Source: Neobacillus sp. CF12 (GTDB lineage Bacteria; Bacillota; Bacilli; Bacillales; Cytobacillaceae). From it: 64,000 bases of DNA. The position numbers and the translations under genes are program-made. The notes under the pieces are model-generated. The model had not been told where the DNA came from and did not search any database. It saw nothing but the letters and a program-made list of their open reading frames with translations. The stretch spans positions 1,110,501 through 1,174,500 of the forward strand of contig NZ_JAUCEU010000007.1 in assembly GCF_030348765.1 (NCBI RefSeq). Reading direction: 5' to 3'. This document shows, one piece after another, positions 51,651 through 59,601 of this stretch (positions within the stretch are counted from its first letter, which is position 1; each line of letters starts with the position of its first letter).

Positions 51651-52126
51651 TCTTCCATCCATTCCCTTCTAGCTTCTGCATAGCTGGTAGGCGTTTCAAA
51701 AAGGCGGACAAATTCTACTCTTGCTCCGTGAAATCGATCCATGTTCTCTTCTTTGCCTAAAGCTTCCTGCATTTTTTCATATATCCAAACAACGATATTT
51801 TCTGCTGTTGTATTCATCGGTGGAAGTGTTTCATTTAGATAGCGGTGATCAAGGTGAATTTCAATTTCACTTTTCCATATTTCCTTGATATCGCCAAAGT
51901 CCATCATTAATCCTCTGTCATCCACATAGCCGCTGATTCCGAAAACGACTTTATAGGTATGACCGTGGAGGTTCTTGCACTTTCCTTCATAGCAATGTAA
52001 ATGATGTGCCGCATCAAAAGTAAATTCTTTACTCACTAACACACGTTTCGTATGATATTTTAATTCCTTACGCTGAATGTCTTCATCTATTTTCTGTAGT
52101 TTATCGACGATTCTAAATCCATACAT
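51647..52126 (-). CDS. queD: 6-carboxy-5,6,7,8-tetrahydropterin synthase
   Basis: The 159-residue protein of the 6-pyruvoyltetrahydropterin synthase fold has zinc histidines in FDAAHHLHCYEGKC and NLHGHTYKV and the catalytic-type HLDHRYLNET segment. It converts dihydroneopterin triphosphate in the second committed step to queuosine. GGAGG precedes the ATG by eight bases. A preQ1-I riboswitch lies in the leader on the same strand. queC, which usually sits with queDE in Bacillus, is not here. Confidence 0.95.
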   Translation of the reverse strand: MYGFRIVDKLQKIDEDIQRKELKYHTKRVLVSKEFTFDAAHHLHCYEGKCKNLHGHTYKVVFGISGYVDDRGLMMDFGDIKEIWKSEIEIHLDHRYLNETLPPMNTTAENIVVWIYEKMQEALGKEENMDRFHGARVEFVRLFETPTSYAEARREWMEE

Positions 52127-52150
52127 GGTTTAGTCCTCCAAAATTGAGAA

Positions 52151-52218
52151 AGCAGTACCCCAAGATAGAAGTACTGCTTCATCTTAGTTTTTTTTACGAG
52201 GGGTGCTAAAAACCTCTT
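52151..52218 (-). promoter_or_regulatory. preQ1-I riboswitch in the queDE leader
   Basis: Reading the minus strand, AGAGGTTTTTAGCACCCCTC (from about 52217) followed by GTA, eight A and CTAAG reproduces the preQ1 class I aptamer: GAGG/CCTC stem, AGC-containing loop and A-rich tail. Downstream the hairpin AGCAGTAC/GTACTGCT (52151-52178) could act as terminator, though its T-run is weak. AAGAT and ATCTT flanking part of it offer an alternative pairing. preQ1 would lower queDE expression. Confidence 0.75.
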
Positions 52219-52304
52219 TTATTTTCTGTTAGTATAATATCATAAAAAATCTAAAAGAGTAACTTTTATAATTTTAGGATTATTTTTCAACCATTATTTT
52301 TCAA

Positions 52305-52333
52305 TTGACGTTTTGTAAGCTGTCCTATATTAT
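52305..52333 (+). promoter_or_regulatory. Sigma-A promoter of queF
   Basis: TTGACG (52305-52310), a 17-bp spacer and TATTAT (52328-52333). Transcription would start near 52340, just ahead of the aptamer. Confidence 0.7.
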
Positions 52334-52364
52334 ATGTAGAAGATAATACTCGTACTTGAACGAG

Positions 52365-52446
52365 AGAGGTTCATAGCTGATACCCTCTATAAAAAACTAT
52401 GGATACATGACTCTATGCCATGTCCATAACGGACATGGCTTTTTTG
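52365..52446 (+). promoter_or_regulatory. preQ1-I riboswitch controlling queF
   Basis: AGAGGTTCATAGCTGATACC followed by CTCT, ATAAAAAACTA matches the preQ1-I aptamer closely. The expression platform is a terminator, GCCATGTCC/GGACATGGC plus seven T (52417-52446). An antiterminator is available in which TATGGATACATG pairs with CATGTCCATA. Binding of preQ1 to the aptamer tail should free the terminator and stop queF transcription. Confidence 0.9.
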
Positions 52447-52534
52447 TTTTTTATCACTATAGTTTGTAATAGAACGACAGCTGAGTGCTCTCTTTCGCAA
52501 AAGTGTTGGGATACATTTTACAGGGGGTTTATAT

Positions 52535-53035
52535 ATGTCAGGCCGTAGCCACGAAGAAGGATTAAAGGATTTAACACTACTAGGTAATCAAAATACAAAA
52601 TACTCATTTGAATATGCACCACAGGTACTAGAGGCAGTCGATAATCTTCATCCAAATCGAGATTATTTTGTGAAATTTAATTGTCCAGAATTCACTAGTC
52701 TATGCCCGCTTACTCATCAACCGGATTTTGCAACGATGTACATTTCGTACATTCCAGATAAAAAGATTGTTGAGAGTAAATCGCTGAAACTGTATCTATT
52801 TAGTTTCAGAAATCATGGTGATTTCCACGAAGATTGTGTCAATATCATTATGAACGATTTAATCAAGCTGCTTGATCCACGTTATATTGAGGTTTGGGGC
52901 AAATTTACTCCACGCGGAGGAATCTCCATTGATCCGTGGTGTAACTATGGCAAACCAGGTACCAAATATGAAGAAATGGCAACTTTCCGCTTGATGAACC
53001 ATGACCTTTATCCGGAAAAAGTAGATAATCGTTAA
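52535..53035 (+). CDS. queF: NADPH-dependent 7-cyano-7-deazaguanine reductase
   Basis: The 166-residue protein of the tunnelling fold has the catalytic Cys in [19 protein letters not shown], the QueF-specific [21 protein letters not shown] motif and a final [12 protein letters not shown] segment. It reduces preQ0 to preQ1, the last step before tRNA insertion. GGGGG precedes the ATG. It is regulated by the preQ1-I riboswitch directly upstream and is transcribed away from queDE. Confidence 0.96.
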   Translation: MSGRSHEEGLKDLTLLGNQNTKYSFEYAPQVLEAVDNLHPNRDYFVKFNCPEFTSLCPLTHQPDFATMYISYIPDKKIVESKSLKLYLFSFRNHGDFHEDCVNIIMNDLIKLLDPRYIEVWGKFTPRGGISIDPWCNYGKPGTKYEEMATFRLMNHDLYPEKVDNR

Positions 53036-53152
53036 GTTCCATTTTGAAAACTATATTTAATAAAAATTAAATAGTCCTGTAAACCTTTATCGGTTTTCTT
53101 ATGATACATTGAGTTTAGTAAAGACTAGACGAATGAAGAATGAGTTGATCGC

Positions 53153-53683
53153 ATGTTAAATGTTAAAGAGGTAACCGAACAGTTAAGGGTTGCCGGAATC
53201 ACAGATAGTGAACAGGTTGTCATCCGTTGGATTCTCGATGGAAAAATAAAGGCAAAAAGGACCAAGCATCTAAATCTTGAGTACTCGATCCATCCTGTGG
53301 ATTTAGTGTCCTTTATTTTAGAAAAGAGTATTGAGAACAAAACAAAACAGTTTGGCGTTGATTTTCATCAGTGGGAAAAAACGTTTCGTGAGAATCAAAC
53401 TTTCAAAGAAGAGATCGAACAATTAAAAACTTCTATCCGGATTGAACAGGCAAAGAATAGATCACTAAAAAGAATGCTAAAAGCAGAGTATGCTTTGTCG
53501 GAGACTCCACCCCTGACCTTAACGTCCTTGATAGGCTTAGATCCTGGGGCAGATTCAGAAGTCATTTTGAAAGAATACAAGAAGATTTTAAAAGCCCTTC
53601 ACCCTGATAGAGGTGGCGATGAACGACTCTTTAAAGTATTTTATGAACACTACACGAAAGTAAAGGATCCAGCAAAAAGCTGA
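53153..53683 (+). CDS. HTH / coiled-coil / C-terminal J-domain protein
   Basis: The 176-residue protein begins with an excisionase- or MerR-like helix-turn-helix (residues about 1-50, VTEQLRVAGITDSEQVVIRW, with a basic wing KIKAKRTKH). A coiled coil follows at about 70-112. It ends in a J domain whose helix II and loop read ILKEYKKILKALHPDRGGDE, with HPD at 150-152. J domains activate DnaK; this C-terminal placement after a DNA-binding-like domain is unusual. The ribosome site is weak. Function is unknown. Confidence 0.7.
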   Translation: MLNVKEVTEQLRVAGITDSEQVVIRWILDGKIKAKRTKHLNLEYSIHPVDLVSFILEKSIENKTKQFGVDFHQWEKTFRENQTFKEEIEQLKTSIRIEQAKNRSLKRMLKAEYALSETPPLTLTSLIGLDPGADSEVILKEYKKILKALHPDRGGDERLFKVFYEHYTKVKDPAKS

Positions 53684-53697
53684 ATCCTTTTTTTATT
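53663..53697. terminator. Terminator shared by the J-domain and OsmC-like genes
   Basis: AAGGATCCAGC pairs with GCTGAATCCTT around five A, followed by TTTTT. The hairpin overlaps the last codons of the J-domain gene and the stop of the convergent gene. Confidence 0.75.
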
Positions 53698-54121
53698 ATA
53701 AAACCTGGTTTCCTTTTACTCCGTTAATTGAGTAGCTTGCTACGATGTTGGCGCTTAATGAATGGGATACTGAGCAGTATTTGTCTTTTGATAGTTGGAT
53801 TGCACGAACGACTTTTTCTTCTGGGAGGTTGCCTTCTACTAAGTAGTGTATATGGAAATCTGTAAATTTCTTTGGCTCCGTGTCTGCCCGGGTCCCCTCT
53901 ACATTCATCGCAAAACCTGTCAGCTCTAAACGCATTTTTTTCAGTATCATCACAATATCGATACCTGTACAGCCAGCAAGAGAATACAGCAGCAGTTCTG
54001 TAGGTCTAGCACCACTATTTTGACCGCCAACTTCTGGTGCTGCGTCCATCCTTAATTCATGTCCTGATGGTGTGGTACCGGTAAAGGCCATATCCCCTGT
54101 CCAAGTAATCGTTGATTTCAT
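53696..54121 (-). CDS. OsmC/Ohr family protein (YhfA-like)
   Basis: The 141-residue protein has the OsmC fold signatures: MDAAPEVGGQNSGARPTELL at the first conserved helix and YSLAGCTGIDIVMILKK with the first Cys, followed by DKYCSVSHSLSANI with the second. The two cysteines form the thiol-peroxidase-like pair. Members detoxify organic hydroperoxides or act in redox homeostasis. I chose the ATG at 54121 over 54139 because AAAGGGA is better spaced. Confidence 0.88.
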   Translation of the reverse strand: MKSTITWTGDMAFTGTTPSGHELRMDAAPEVGGQNSGARPTELLLYSLAGCTGIDIVMILKKMRLELTGFAMNVEGTRADTEPKKFTDFHIHYLVEGNLPEEKVVRAIQLSKDKYCSVSHSLSANIVASYSINGVKGNQVL

Positions 54122-54166
54122 ACCTATCATCCCTTTCATCTATGTAATCACACCTTATTTTACCTT

Positions 54167-54207
54167 AAAAAAGGTTTTGAACCCATTAACGAGTCCAAAA
54201 CCTTTAA
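54167..54207 (-). terminator. Terminator after the sulfonate-binding protein gene
   Basis: On the minus strand AAAGGTTTTGGACT pairs, with small mismatches, with a GGTTCAAAACCTTT arm and TTTTAAGG follows. Confidence 0.75.
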
Positions 54208-54211
54208 ATAA

Positions 54212-55207
54212 TTACTTCAATAATGACAAGTCAATTAGACCTTTTATATCACTGCTTGGAATATAGCCTGCTTCTTTGCTGATATCTGCCATTTCCTGAA
54301 TTACTTTTTCATTAACATCTGTTGTTACGGCTAAACGTGAAAACGCTGCGTCTACTTCGTCTTTGTTCAACTCTTTACCAGTAAGATCTTTTAAATGCTT
54401 AATGACAATTTCTTTACTTTCTTCTGGATTGTCCTGAATAAATTTAACTGATTTTTTATGAGCATCTAAATATTTCTGTGATAAGTCTTTGTTTTTCAAA
54501 AAGTCAGTTCTCGCAGCAACTACTGTATTAGTAGATTCTTTCCCCCATGCAAATTCATCCCAGTCTAGAAGGAGTTTACCATTTGCTTGATTTTCAAGAA
54601 CATATCCCCAAGGTTCTTGTGTTGCAGCTGCATCTACTTGCTTTTGAATGAAAAGAGACGCCGTGTCTGCAGGTGCTGCAGCAAATAAATCTACCGTACC
54701 GCCACTTGTTTTTGCTTTTAAATCAGCATCCTTTAAAGCTTTTCGTAACATAACATCCTGAGTGCTTCCAATGACTGGAATCGCTACTTTTTTACCATCT
54801 AAATCTTCTAATTTTTCAACACCGCTGCCTTCAGCAGCGACCAGAACCGCTCCGCCATTAACCGCACCTGAGATCAGATGGTATTCTTTGTTTTTCACAT
54901 AAAAGTTAAGTAATGGACCAGGTCCAACGGTACCAACGTCAATTGCTTTGGTTGCCATTGCTTCCATAAATAATCCGCCATTTGCAACTGTTTTCGTTTC
55001 AATCTTTACATCTTTACCAAAGGCTTCTTCAAAATAGCCTTTTTCAAGTGCCACGATGGTTGCGATATGAGTTAGGTTTGGAAAATATCCAATCTTAACG
55101 GTTTTCACCTCTCCACCTTCACCTTCATTTGAAGATTGAGCACATCCACTAAGTAATCCAATAAACAATACCGTGATGAATAAATAAAGCATAGATTTTT
55201 TCAACAT
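54212..55207 (-). CDS. ssuA: ABC transporter substrate-binding lipoprotein (SsuA/TauA-like)
   Basis: The 331-residue protein has a lipoprotein signal with lipobox LLSGC (Cys about residue 22), then VKIGYFPNLTHIATIVALEKG and the GSTQDVMLRKALKDADL segment of nitrate/sulfonate/taurine-type binding proteins. It would capture alkanesulfonates or a similar ligand outside the membrane. It is the last gene of the ssuB-ssuC-ssuA unit. Proximity to the sulfate assimilation operon supports a sulfur source, but no ssuD monooxygenase gene is present in the window. Confidence 0.85.
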   Translation of the reverse strand: MLKKSMLYLFITVLFIGLLSGCAQSSNEGEGGEVKTVKIGYFPNLTHIATIVALEKGYFEEAFGKDVKIETKTVANGGLFMEAMATKAIDVGTVGPGPLLNFYVKNKEYHLISGAVNGGAVLVAAEGSGVEKLEDLDGKKVAIPVIGSTQDVMLRKALKDADLKAKTSGGTVDLFAAAPADTASLFIQKQVDAAATQEPWGYVLENQANGKLLLDWDEFAWGKESTNTVVAARTDFLKNKDLSQKYLDAHKKSVKFIQDNPEESKEIVIKHLKDLTGKELNKDEVDAAFSRLAVTTDVNEKVIQEMADISKEAGYIPSSDIKGLIDLSLLK

Positions 55208-55241
55208 AAATTTTTCTCTCCTGGCAATTTTATAATTTTAA

Positions 55242-56003
55242 TTAAGCTCTTCCTCTAATACCCCATTTTACTTCTACATTTCGTTCAAGTCTTGAGAAGA
55301 CAACATTGTCGACAATGGTTCCGATTATCGCGATGATAATCATGACAGAAATAACTAAATCCATTTGACCAAGTGAACGACCCATTTCAAGCAGTTGTCC
55401 AAGTCCGCCACCGCCGCCGAGAAGCTCACCGGCCATCAGTGCACGCCAGGAAAATGCCCAAGCAATCCGAAGTCCTGATATAATTTGCGGGACAGATGCT
55501 GGCAGAATTACCGTGCGAAGAAAATGAATCCCGCCTGAACCATACACCTTGGCAACTCGCTGATATAGTTGTGGAACGTTTTTAAAGCCGCTTGTAGCAT
55601 TCACCGTCATTGTCCAGGTGGCTCCGATGGTAACAATGAACAAGATGGAAAAATCGTTTAAACCAAACCAAATAATCGCGAGTGGGAACCAAACAATACT
55701 TGGAATGGATTGAAGTGCTGTTACGACAAAACCAAGTGTGTCTTCAACTAATTTATACCGCCAAATGAAATAACCAAGAATCAATCCGACCACAATTGCA
55801 ATCGTAAATCCTAATAAAATACGTCCCATACTTTTTCCGATGGCAAGGGTAATTTGTCCACTTAGTAAGCCATTAAAAAGCGTTTCTAATACTTGGGTCA
55901 AACTTGGAAACATAAAATCCGGAAGGCTGGAAAATCTAGATGTGACTTCCCATATCACCGCTATCACCGCGATGAAGATGATCCGTCTTAAAGCTGTAGT
56001 CAT
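55242..56003 (-). CDS. ssuC: ABC transporter permease (SsuC-like)
   Basis: The 253-residue membrane protein has about six helices and the permease-ATPase contact motif (RVAKVYGSGGIHFLRTVILP, then ISGLRIAWAFSWRALMAGEL), typical of nitrate/sulfonate/taurine importers. It forms the membrane channel for the SsuB ATPase and SsuA binding protein. The ATG at 56003 is nine bases after GGAGG; the gene starts 70 bp inside the end of the ATPase gene, so the two are translationally coupled. Confidence 0.88.
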   Translation of the reverse strand: MTTALRRIIFIAVIAVIWEVTSRFSSLPDFMFPSLTQVLETLFNGLLSGQITLAIGKSMGRILLGFTIAIVVGLILGYFIWRYKLVEDTLGFVVTALQSIPSIVWFPLAIIWFGLNDFSILFIVTIGATWTMTVNATSGFKNVPQLYQRVAKVYGSGGIHFLRTVILPASVPQIISGLRIAWAFSWRALMAGELLGGGGGLGQLLEMGRSLGQMDLVISVMIIIAIIGTIVDNVVFSRLERNVEVKWGIRGRA

Positions 56004-56778
56004 CACCCATTTCCTCCTTCAATACTTTTTCGATTTCGTCCTGTAAAATTGATAATATTCGTTGTTCTGTATTTAAAGTAATGCTATCCGGTGTAACCCC
56101 GTCTTTCATGGTTGGAACTGGAATAATCTCCTTAATCCTCCCTGGACGTGTTGCAAAAACGACCACTTCCTCTGAAAGAAGTACGGCTTCCCTAATATTG
56201 TGAGTGATAAAAAAGATCGTAACTTTTGTTTTCCGCCAAATTTCGAGCAACTCTTTATGCAGCACCATTCTCGTTTGTTCATCAAGTGCTGAAAAAGGCT
56301 CGTCCATTAACAGGATGTCTGGTTCCATAACCAGTGCTCTTGCAATGGACACCCTTTGCTTCATCCCACCAGATAATTCATGAGGATAGGAATTCACATA
56401 ACGGCTGAGGTGAACCATTTTTAAAACGTCAAGTGCCTTTGCTTTCGCTACTTCTTTGGGCATCTTTTTCAGAATCAGCCCATAGGTTACATTTTCTAAA
56501 ACGGTGAGCCATGGAAACAAACCTGCTTCTTGGAAAACCACGACTCTCTCTGGTCCAGGTTTTGTTACCAATTTTCCATCAACACGTATTTCTCCACTAT
56601 CTGATTTGTCCAGTCCAGCAATAAGGTATAGCAATGTAGACTTACCACATCCTGAAGGTCCTACAATGGAAACAAAGCTTCCTTTTTTAACATTCAAATT
56701 AATCCCGTCGAGAACTTTTACATGTTCTTTTCTATCATTAATAAAACTTTTTTCGATTTTATCTATCGTTAAGTACAT
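55936..56778 (-). CDS. ssuB: ABC transporter ATP-binding protein (SsuB-like)
   Basis: The 280-residue ATPase has Walker A GPSGCGKST, signature LSGGMKQR, Walker B ILLMDEPFSAL and the switch His in FFITHNIREAV. These patterns match the nitrate/sulfonate/taurine importer class. The ATG at 56778 has GAGGTGG upstream; the GTG at 56787 overlaps that site. It is the first gene of the operon. The last 23 residues overlap ssuC, longer than usual, and read as a polar His/Asp-rich tail. Confidence 0.9.
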   Translation of the reverse strand: MYLTIDKIEKSFINDRKEHVKVLDGINLNVKKGSFVSIVGPSGCGKSTLLYLIAGLDKSDSGEIRVDGKLVTKPGPERVVVFQEAGLFPWLTVLENVTYGLILKKMPKEVAKAKALDVLKMVHLSRYVNSYPHELSGGMKQRVSIARALVMEPDILLMDEPFSALDEQTRMVLHKELLEIWRKTKVTIFFITHNIREAVLLSEEVVVFATRPGRIKEIIPVPTMKDGVTPDSITLNTEQRILSILQDEIEKVLKEEMGDDYSFKTDHLHRGDSGDMGSHI

Positions 56779-56821
56779 TTTTTCCACCTCTTTTTAAATC
56801 CCCAGTAAATCTATTGGTTTT

Positions 56822-56855
56822 ATTATATTACAAACATTAGGTAAGTCAACCTAAT
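56822..56855 (-). promoter_or_regulatory. ssuBCA promoter with overlapping dyad operator
   Basis: On the minus strand TTGACT (56849-56844), a 16-bp spacer and TATAAT (56827-56822) form a sigma-A promoter. A 20-bp dyad, ATTAGGT-AAGTCA-ACCTAAT (56836-56855), spans the -35 box, the typical position for a repressor. The regulator is not known; a sulfur regulator such as CymR is a candidate only by context. Confidence 0.65.
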
Positions 56856-57122
56856 ATTCTAGTATTCTGCAAAATTTCCTTCCTTTTTTGTATCAGCCCT
56901 TTGATATTAACTGAATTTTCTTTAAATATTTTTCTACAAATGACTGGCAATTCTACCGATTTCCCGTCGTTATTTGCAAGAACGTTCCTATTTCTTAAAG
57001 AATCTGGTGATTCATGTAGATAAGTTTTTTACAGTCAAAGCAGGAGAAACCCACCTTTTTCTAAAACTATTAAAGTAGACGAAAAACAAGTCTATTGAAT
57101 AAGTTGAAAGGTGGTCATTGCT

Positions 57123-57308
57123 ATGAGCCAAGATATTACCCTACAACAAATCGCTGAAGGAGTACCAAAGACACTATTATATGCATCTGATAGAGACATT
57201 GAAGGATTCCAAAAAATCATCGAAGAAACGATAAAACTAAGAGAAGCACATAGAAACCTGCAGAAAATGGTAAAAAGCTTTTCTACCTCTACGATCCAGC
57301 GTACGTAA
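57123..57308 (+). CDS. Hypothetical small helical protein
   Basis: The 61-residue protein reads MSQDITLQQIAEGVPKTLLY followed by a long amphipathic helix (EGFQKIIEETIKLREAHRNL). No family is recognised. The frame opens at 57111, but AAAGGTGG is better spaced for the ATG at 57123. It is divergent from the ssu operon and converges on the Spo0E-family gene. Confidence 0.55.
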   Translation: MSQDITLQQIAEGVPKTLLYASDRDIEGFQKIIEETIKLREAHRNLQKMVKSFSTSTIQRT

Positions 57309-57322
57309 GAATTTTTGCAAAA

Positions 57323-57355
57323 AAAAGACCCATCTTGGTCATATGGGTGGGTCTA
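57323..57355 (-). terminator. Terminator after the Spo0E-family gene
   Basis: On the minus strand AGACCCACCCAT pairs with ATGGGTCT around a loop, and TTTTTTT follows. Confidence 0.7.
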
Positions 57356-57376
57356 AACATACCTTTTTCGATTTAA

Positions 57377-57652
57377 TTATGAAAGTCTATTACTTTTGTA
57401 TGGAATCATAAATCTGTAAGGTCTTGAAATTAATTTTACTAAATGCTGAACACTAGCAAAAAGATCATCTAGTATTAATGTTGATTTAGAACTTCCCTGT
57501 TTTACAGTTAAACTTCTATACTCATTAAGTAGTCTATCAAGTTCCTGACTGCAAACAATTGTTTCTTCACTAGAAAGTCCTTTGGCCATTCCTATTTCTA
57601 TCATCTCAGCTCTTTTCTCATTAATTGCCTCTTCTAAATCTACTATCTTCAT
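57377..57652 (-). CDS. Spo0E-family aspartyl-phosphate phosphatase
   Basis: The 91-residue protein has the family helices EEAINEKRAEMIEIGMAKGL and the signature SQELD at residues 35-39 followed by RLLNEYRSL. Spo0E proteins dephosphorylate Spo0A~P and so delay sporulation. The C-terminal ~35 residues after the core are not typical and end in a basic patch. GAGGTG precedes the ATG. It is monocistronic. Confidence 0.85.
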   Translation of the reverse strand: MKIVDLEEAINEKRAEMIEIGMAKGLSSEETIVCSQELDRLLNEYRSLTVKQGSSKSTLILDDLFASVQHLVKLISRPYRFMIPYKSNRLS

Positions 57653-57815
57653 AACAAAAACACACCTCTAAACAATATAATTAATTATCTAGTTGCTTTA
57701 ATATATTAGTCATGAACAGAATTATAGCATGTATTTAAATCTATTAAATCGTTTCGATAAAACAAGTTAAAATATGACAAAACTAGACGAATTTTAAAAT
57801 TTCTGACTATTTTGC

Positions 57816-57850
57816 ATAAAAAAAAGAGACAGGATTTCTGTCTCTTTTTT
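57816..57850. terminator. Terminator of the cys operon
   Basis: AGAGACAG pairs with CTGTCTCT around a 5-nt loop, flanked by eight A and six T. It lies directly after cysI. Confidence 0.85.
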
Positions 57851-57854
57851 AAGA

Positions 57855-59573
57855 TTAAGCATGAAAATTTGTGCCATCTGTCGTAGCCTGGACAATTCCA
57901 GCACGAATAACGAAATCACCAAAGTGCTCGTCTTGCTCGCGTTCTTTTGCGTAACGCGAAAGAATGACACGTAGTTCGCTCAAGATCTCTTCTTCGCCGA
58001 TATTTTCTCGGTATATTTTACTTAAGCGGCTGCCATCATGGGCGGCTCCTAAGTACATATTGTATTTTCCTGGTGCCTTACCGATAAAACCTATCTCTCC
58101 GAGTGCATGACGTGCACAGCCGTTCGGACATCCTGTCATACGAATGGTTATTTCTTTATCTCGAAGACCGTTTTCGTCCACAATTTCTTCGATTTTATCG
58201 ATTAGACCTGGCAAATAACGTTCTGCTTCTGCCATTGCTAAACCGCATGTTGGCAGAGCAACACAAGCAATCGAGCTACGACGGAGTGCTGAAATATGCT
58301 CACCATCCGTTAAACCATATTGTTCAATCAATTCATTAATTTTCTTCTTTTTCTGGGCTGATACATCAGCAATGATTATATTCTGATTAGACGTCAGACG
58401 GATATCACCTGTATGTATTTTGGCAATTTCCCGTAAGCCTGTCTTCAGCTTATAACCATCAAAATCCGCAACACGTCCACCTTCAACAAACAGTGTTAAA
58501 TGCCATTTTCCACGAATGCCCTTCACCCAGCCATAGCGATCGCCATTGTTATCAAAATGATAAGGCTTTGCTTCACCAAGACTCCAGCCAAGGCGCTCTT
58601 CTAGTTCTTCCTTTATTGTCTCAAGCCCTAATCGGTCGACAGTATACTTGAAACGTGCGTTTTTACGTTCTGAGCGGTTTCCGTAATCACGTTGAATGGT
58701 AATCACTTTTTCAGCTACATCATAGATTTGCTCTGGTTTAACAAAGCCGATTACCTTGGCAAGCTGTGGATACGTCTCTTTGTCTCCATGAGTCATCCCC
58801 ATGCCTCCGCCAATTGCTACGTTAAAGCCGACTAGTTTCCCCTCTTCCACAATTGCAATAAGTCCAAGGTCTTGTGAAAAGACATCAATATCATTCGATG
58901 GGGGTACAGCAATACCAATCTTAAATTTACGTGGTAAATAAAGCGGGCCGTACATTGGTTCGACTTCTTCTATCTCTGGTGTTCCAGCCACTTTTTCTTC
59001 ATCAAGCCAAATTTCATGATACGCTCTTGTTCGTGGCAATAGGTCGTTGCTCAATTTTTTCGACCATTCGTAAACTTCCGCGTGGACCTCAGACTGATAT
59101 GGGTTCGAGGCGCACATTACATTTCGGTTTACATCTCCACAAGCTGCAATCGTATCTAAAAGAGATGCATGGATTTCCTGAATCGTGCTTTTCATATTCC
59201 ATTTCAAAATTCCGTGCATTTGGAATGTTTCTCGAGTAGTTAGTTTTAGTGTACCATTTCCATATTTTTCTGCTAAATCATCCATGACAAGCCATTGTTC
59301 TGGAGTAGCCACACCACCTGGCATACGCACACGAAGCATGAACTGGTAAGCAGGCTCTAACTTTTGCTTTTGGCGTTCATTGCGAAGATCACGGTCATCC
59401 TGCAAATAGCTGCCATGGTGTTTCATTAGGCGGTTATCGTCGTCTGGAATTCCTGCACTGATTCGATCAAGCATGACTTCTTTCAGTGTTCCGCGTAAAT
59501 AGTTACTTTCTCGTTTAATGCGCTCAACATCACTTGGCGCGCCATCCGGTGCCATTAATTTTTGCTTCACCAT
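57855..59573 (-). CDS. cysI: Assimilatory sulfite reductase hemoprotein (beta) subunit
   Basis: The 572-residue protein has the two sulfite/nitrite reductase repeats and the siroheme/4Fe-4S cysteines CVALPTC and TGCPNGC followed by [10 protein letters not shown]. Arginine- and lysine-rich siroheme contacts ([20 protein letters not shown]) are present. With CysJ it reduces sulfite to sulfide using NADPH. The gap after cysJ is 28 bp, with AAGGAG eleven bases before the ATG. It is the last gene of the operon. Confidence 0.97.
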   Translation of the reverse strand: MVKQKLMAPDGAPSDVERIKRESNYLRGTLKEVMLDRISAGIPDDDNRLMKHHGSYLQDDRDLRNERQKQKLEPAYQFMLRVRMPGGVATPEQWLVMDDLAEKYGNGTLKLTTRETFQMHGILKWNMKSTIQEIHASLLDTIAACGDVNRNVMCASNPYQSEVHAEVYEWSKKLSNDLLPRTRAYHEIWLDEEKVAGTPEIEEVEPMYGPLYLPRKFKIGIAVPPSNDIDVFSQDLGLIAIVEEGKLVGFNVAIGGGMGMTHGDKETYPQLAKVIGFVKPEQIYDVAEKVITIQRDYGNRSERKNARFKYTVDRLGLETIKEELEERLGWSLGEAKPYHFDNNGDRYGWVKGIRGKWHLTLFVEGGRVADFDGYKLKTGLREIAKIHTGDIRLTSNQNIIIADVSAQKKKKINELIEQYGLTDGEHISALRRSSIACVALPTCGLAMAEAERYLPGLIDKIEEIVDENGLRDKEITIRMTGCPNGCARHALGEIGFIGKAPGKYNMYLGAAHDGSRLSKIYRENIGEEEILSELRVILSRYAKEREQDEHFGDFVIRAGIVQATTDGTNFHA

Positions 59574-59601
59574 TTATGAAAAATCTCCTTCCACTACTGT
59601 A

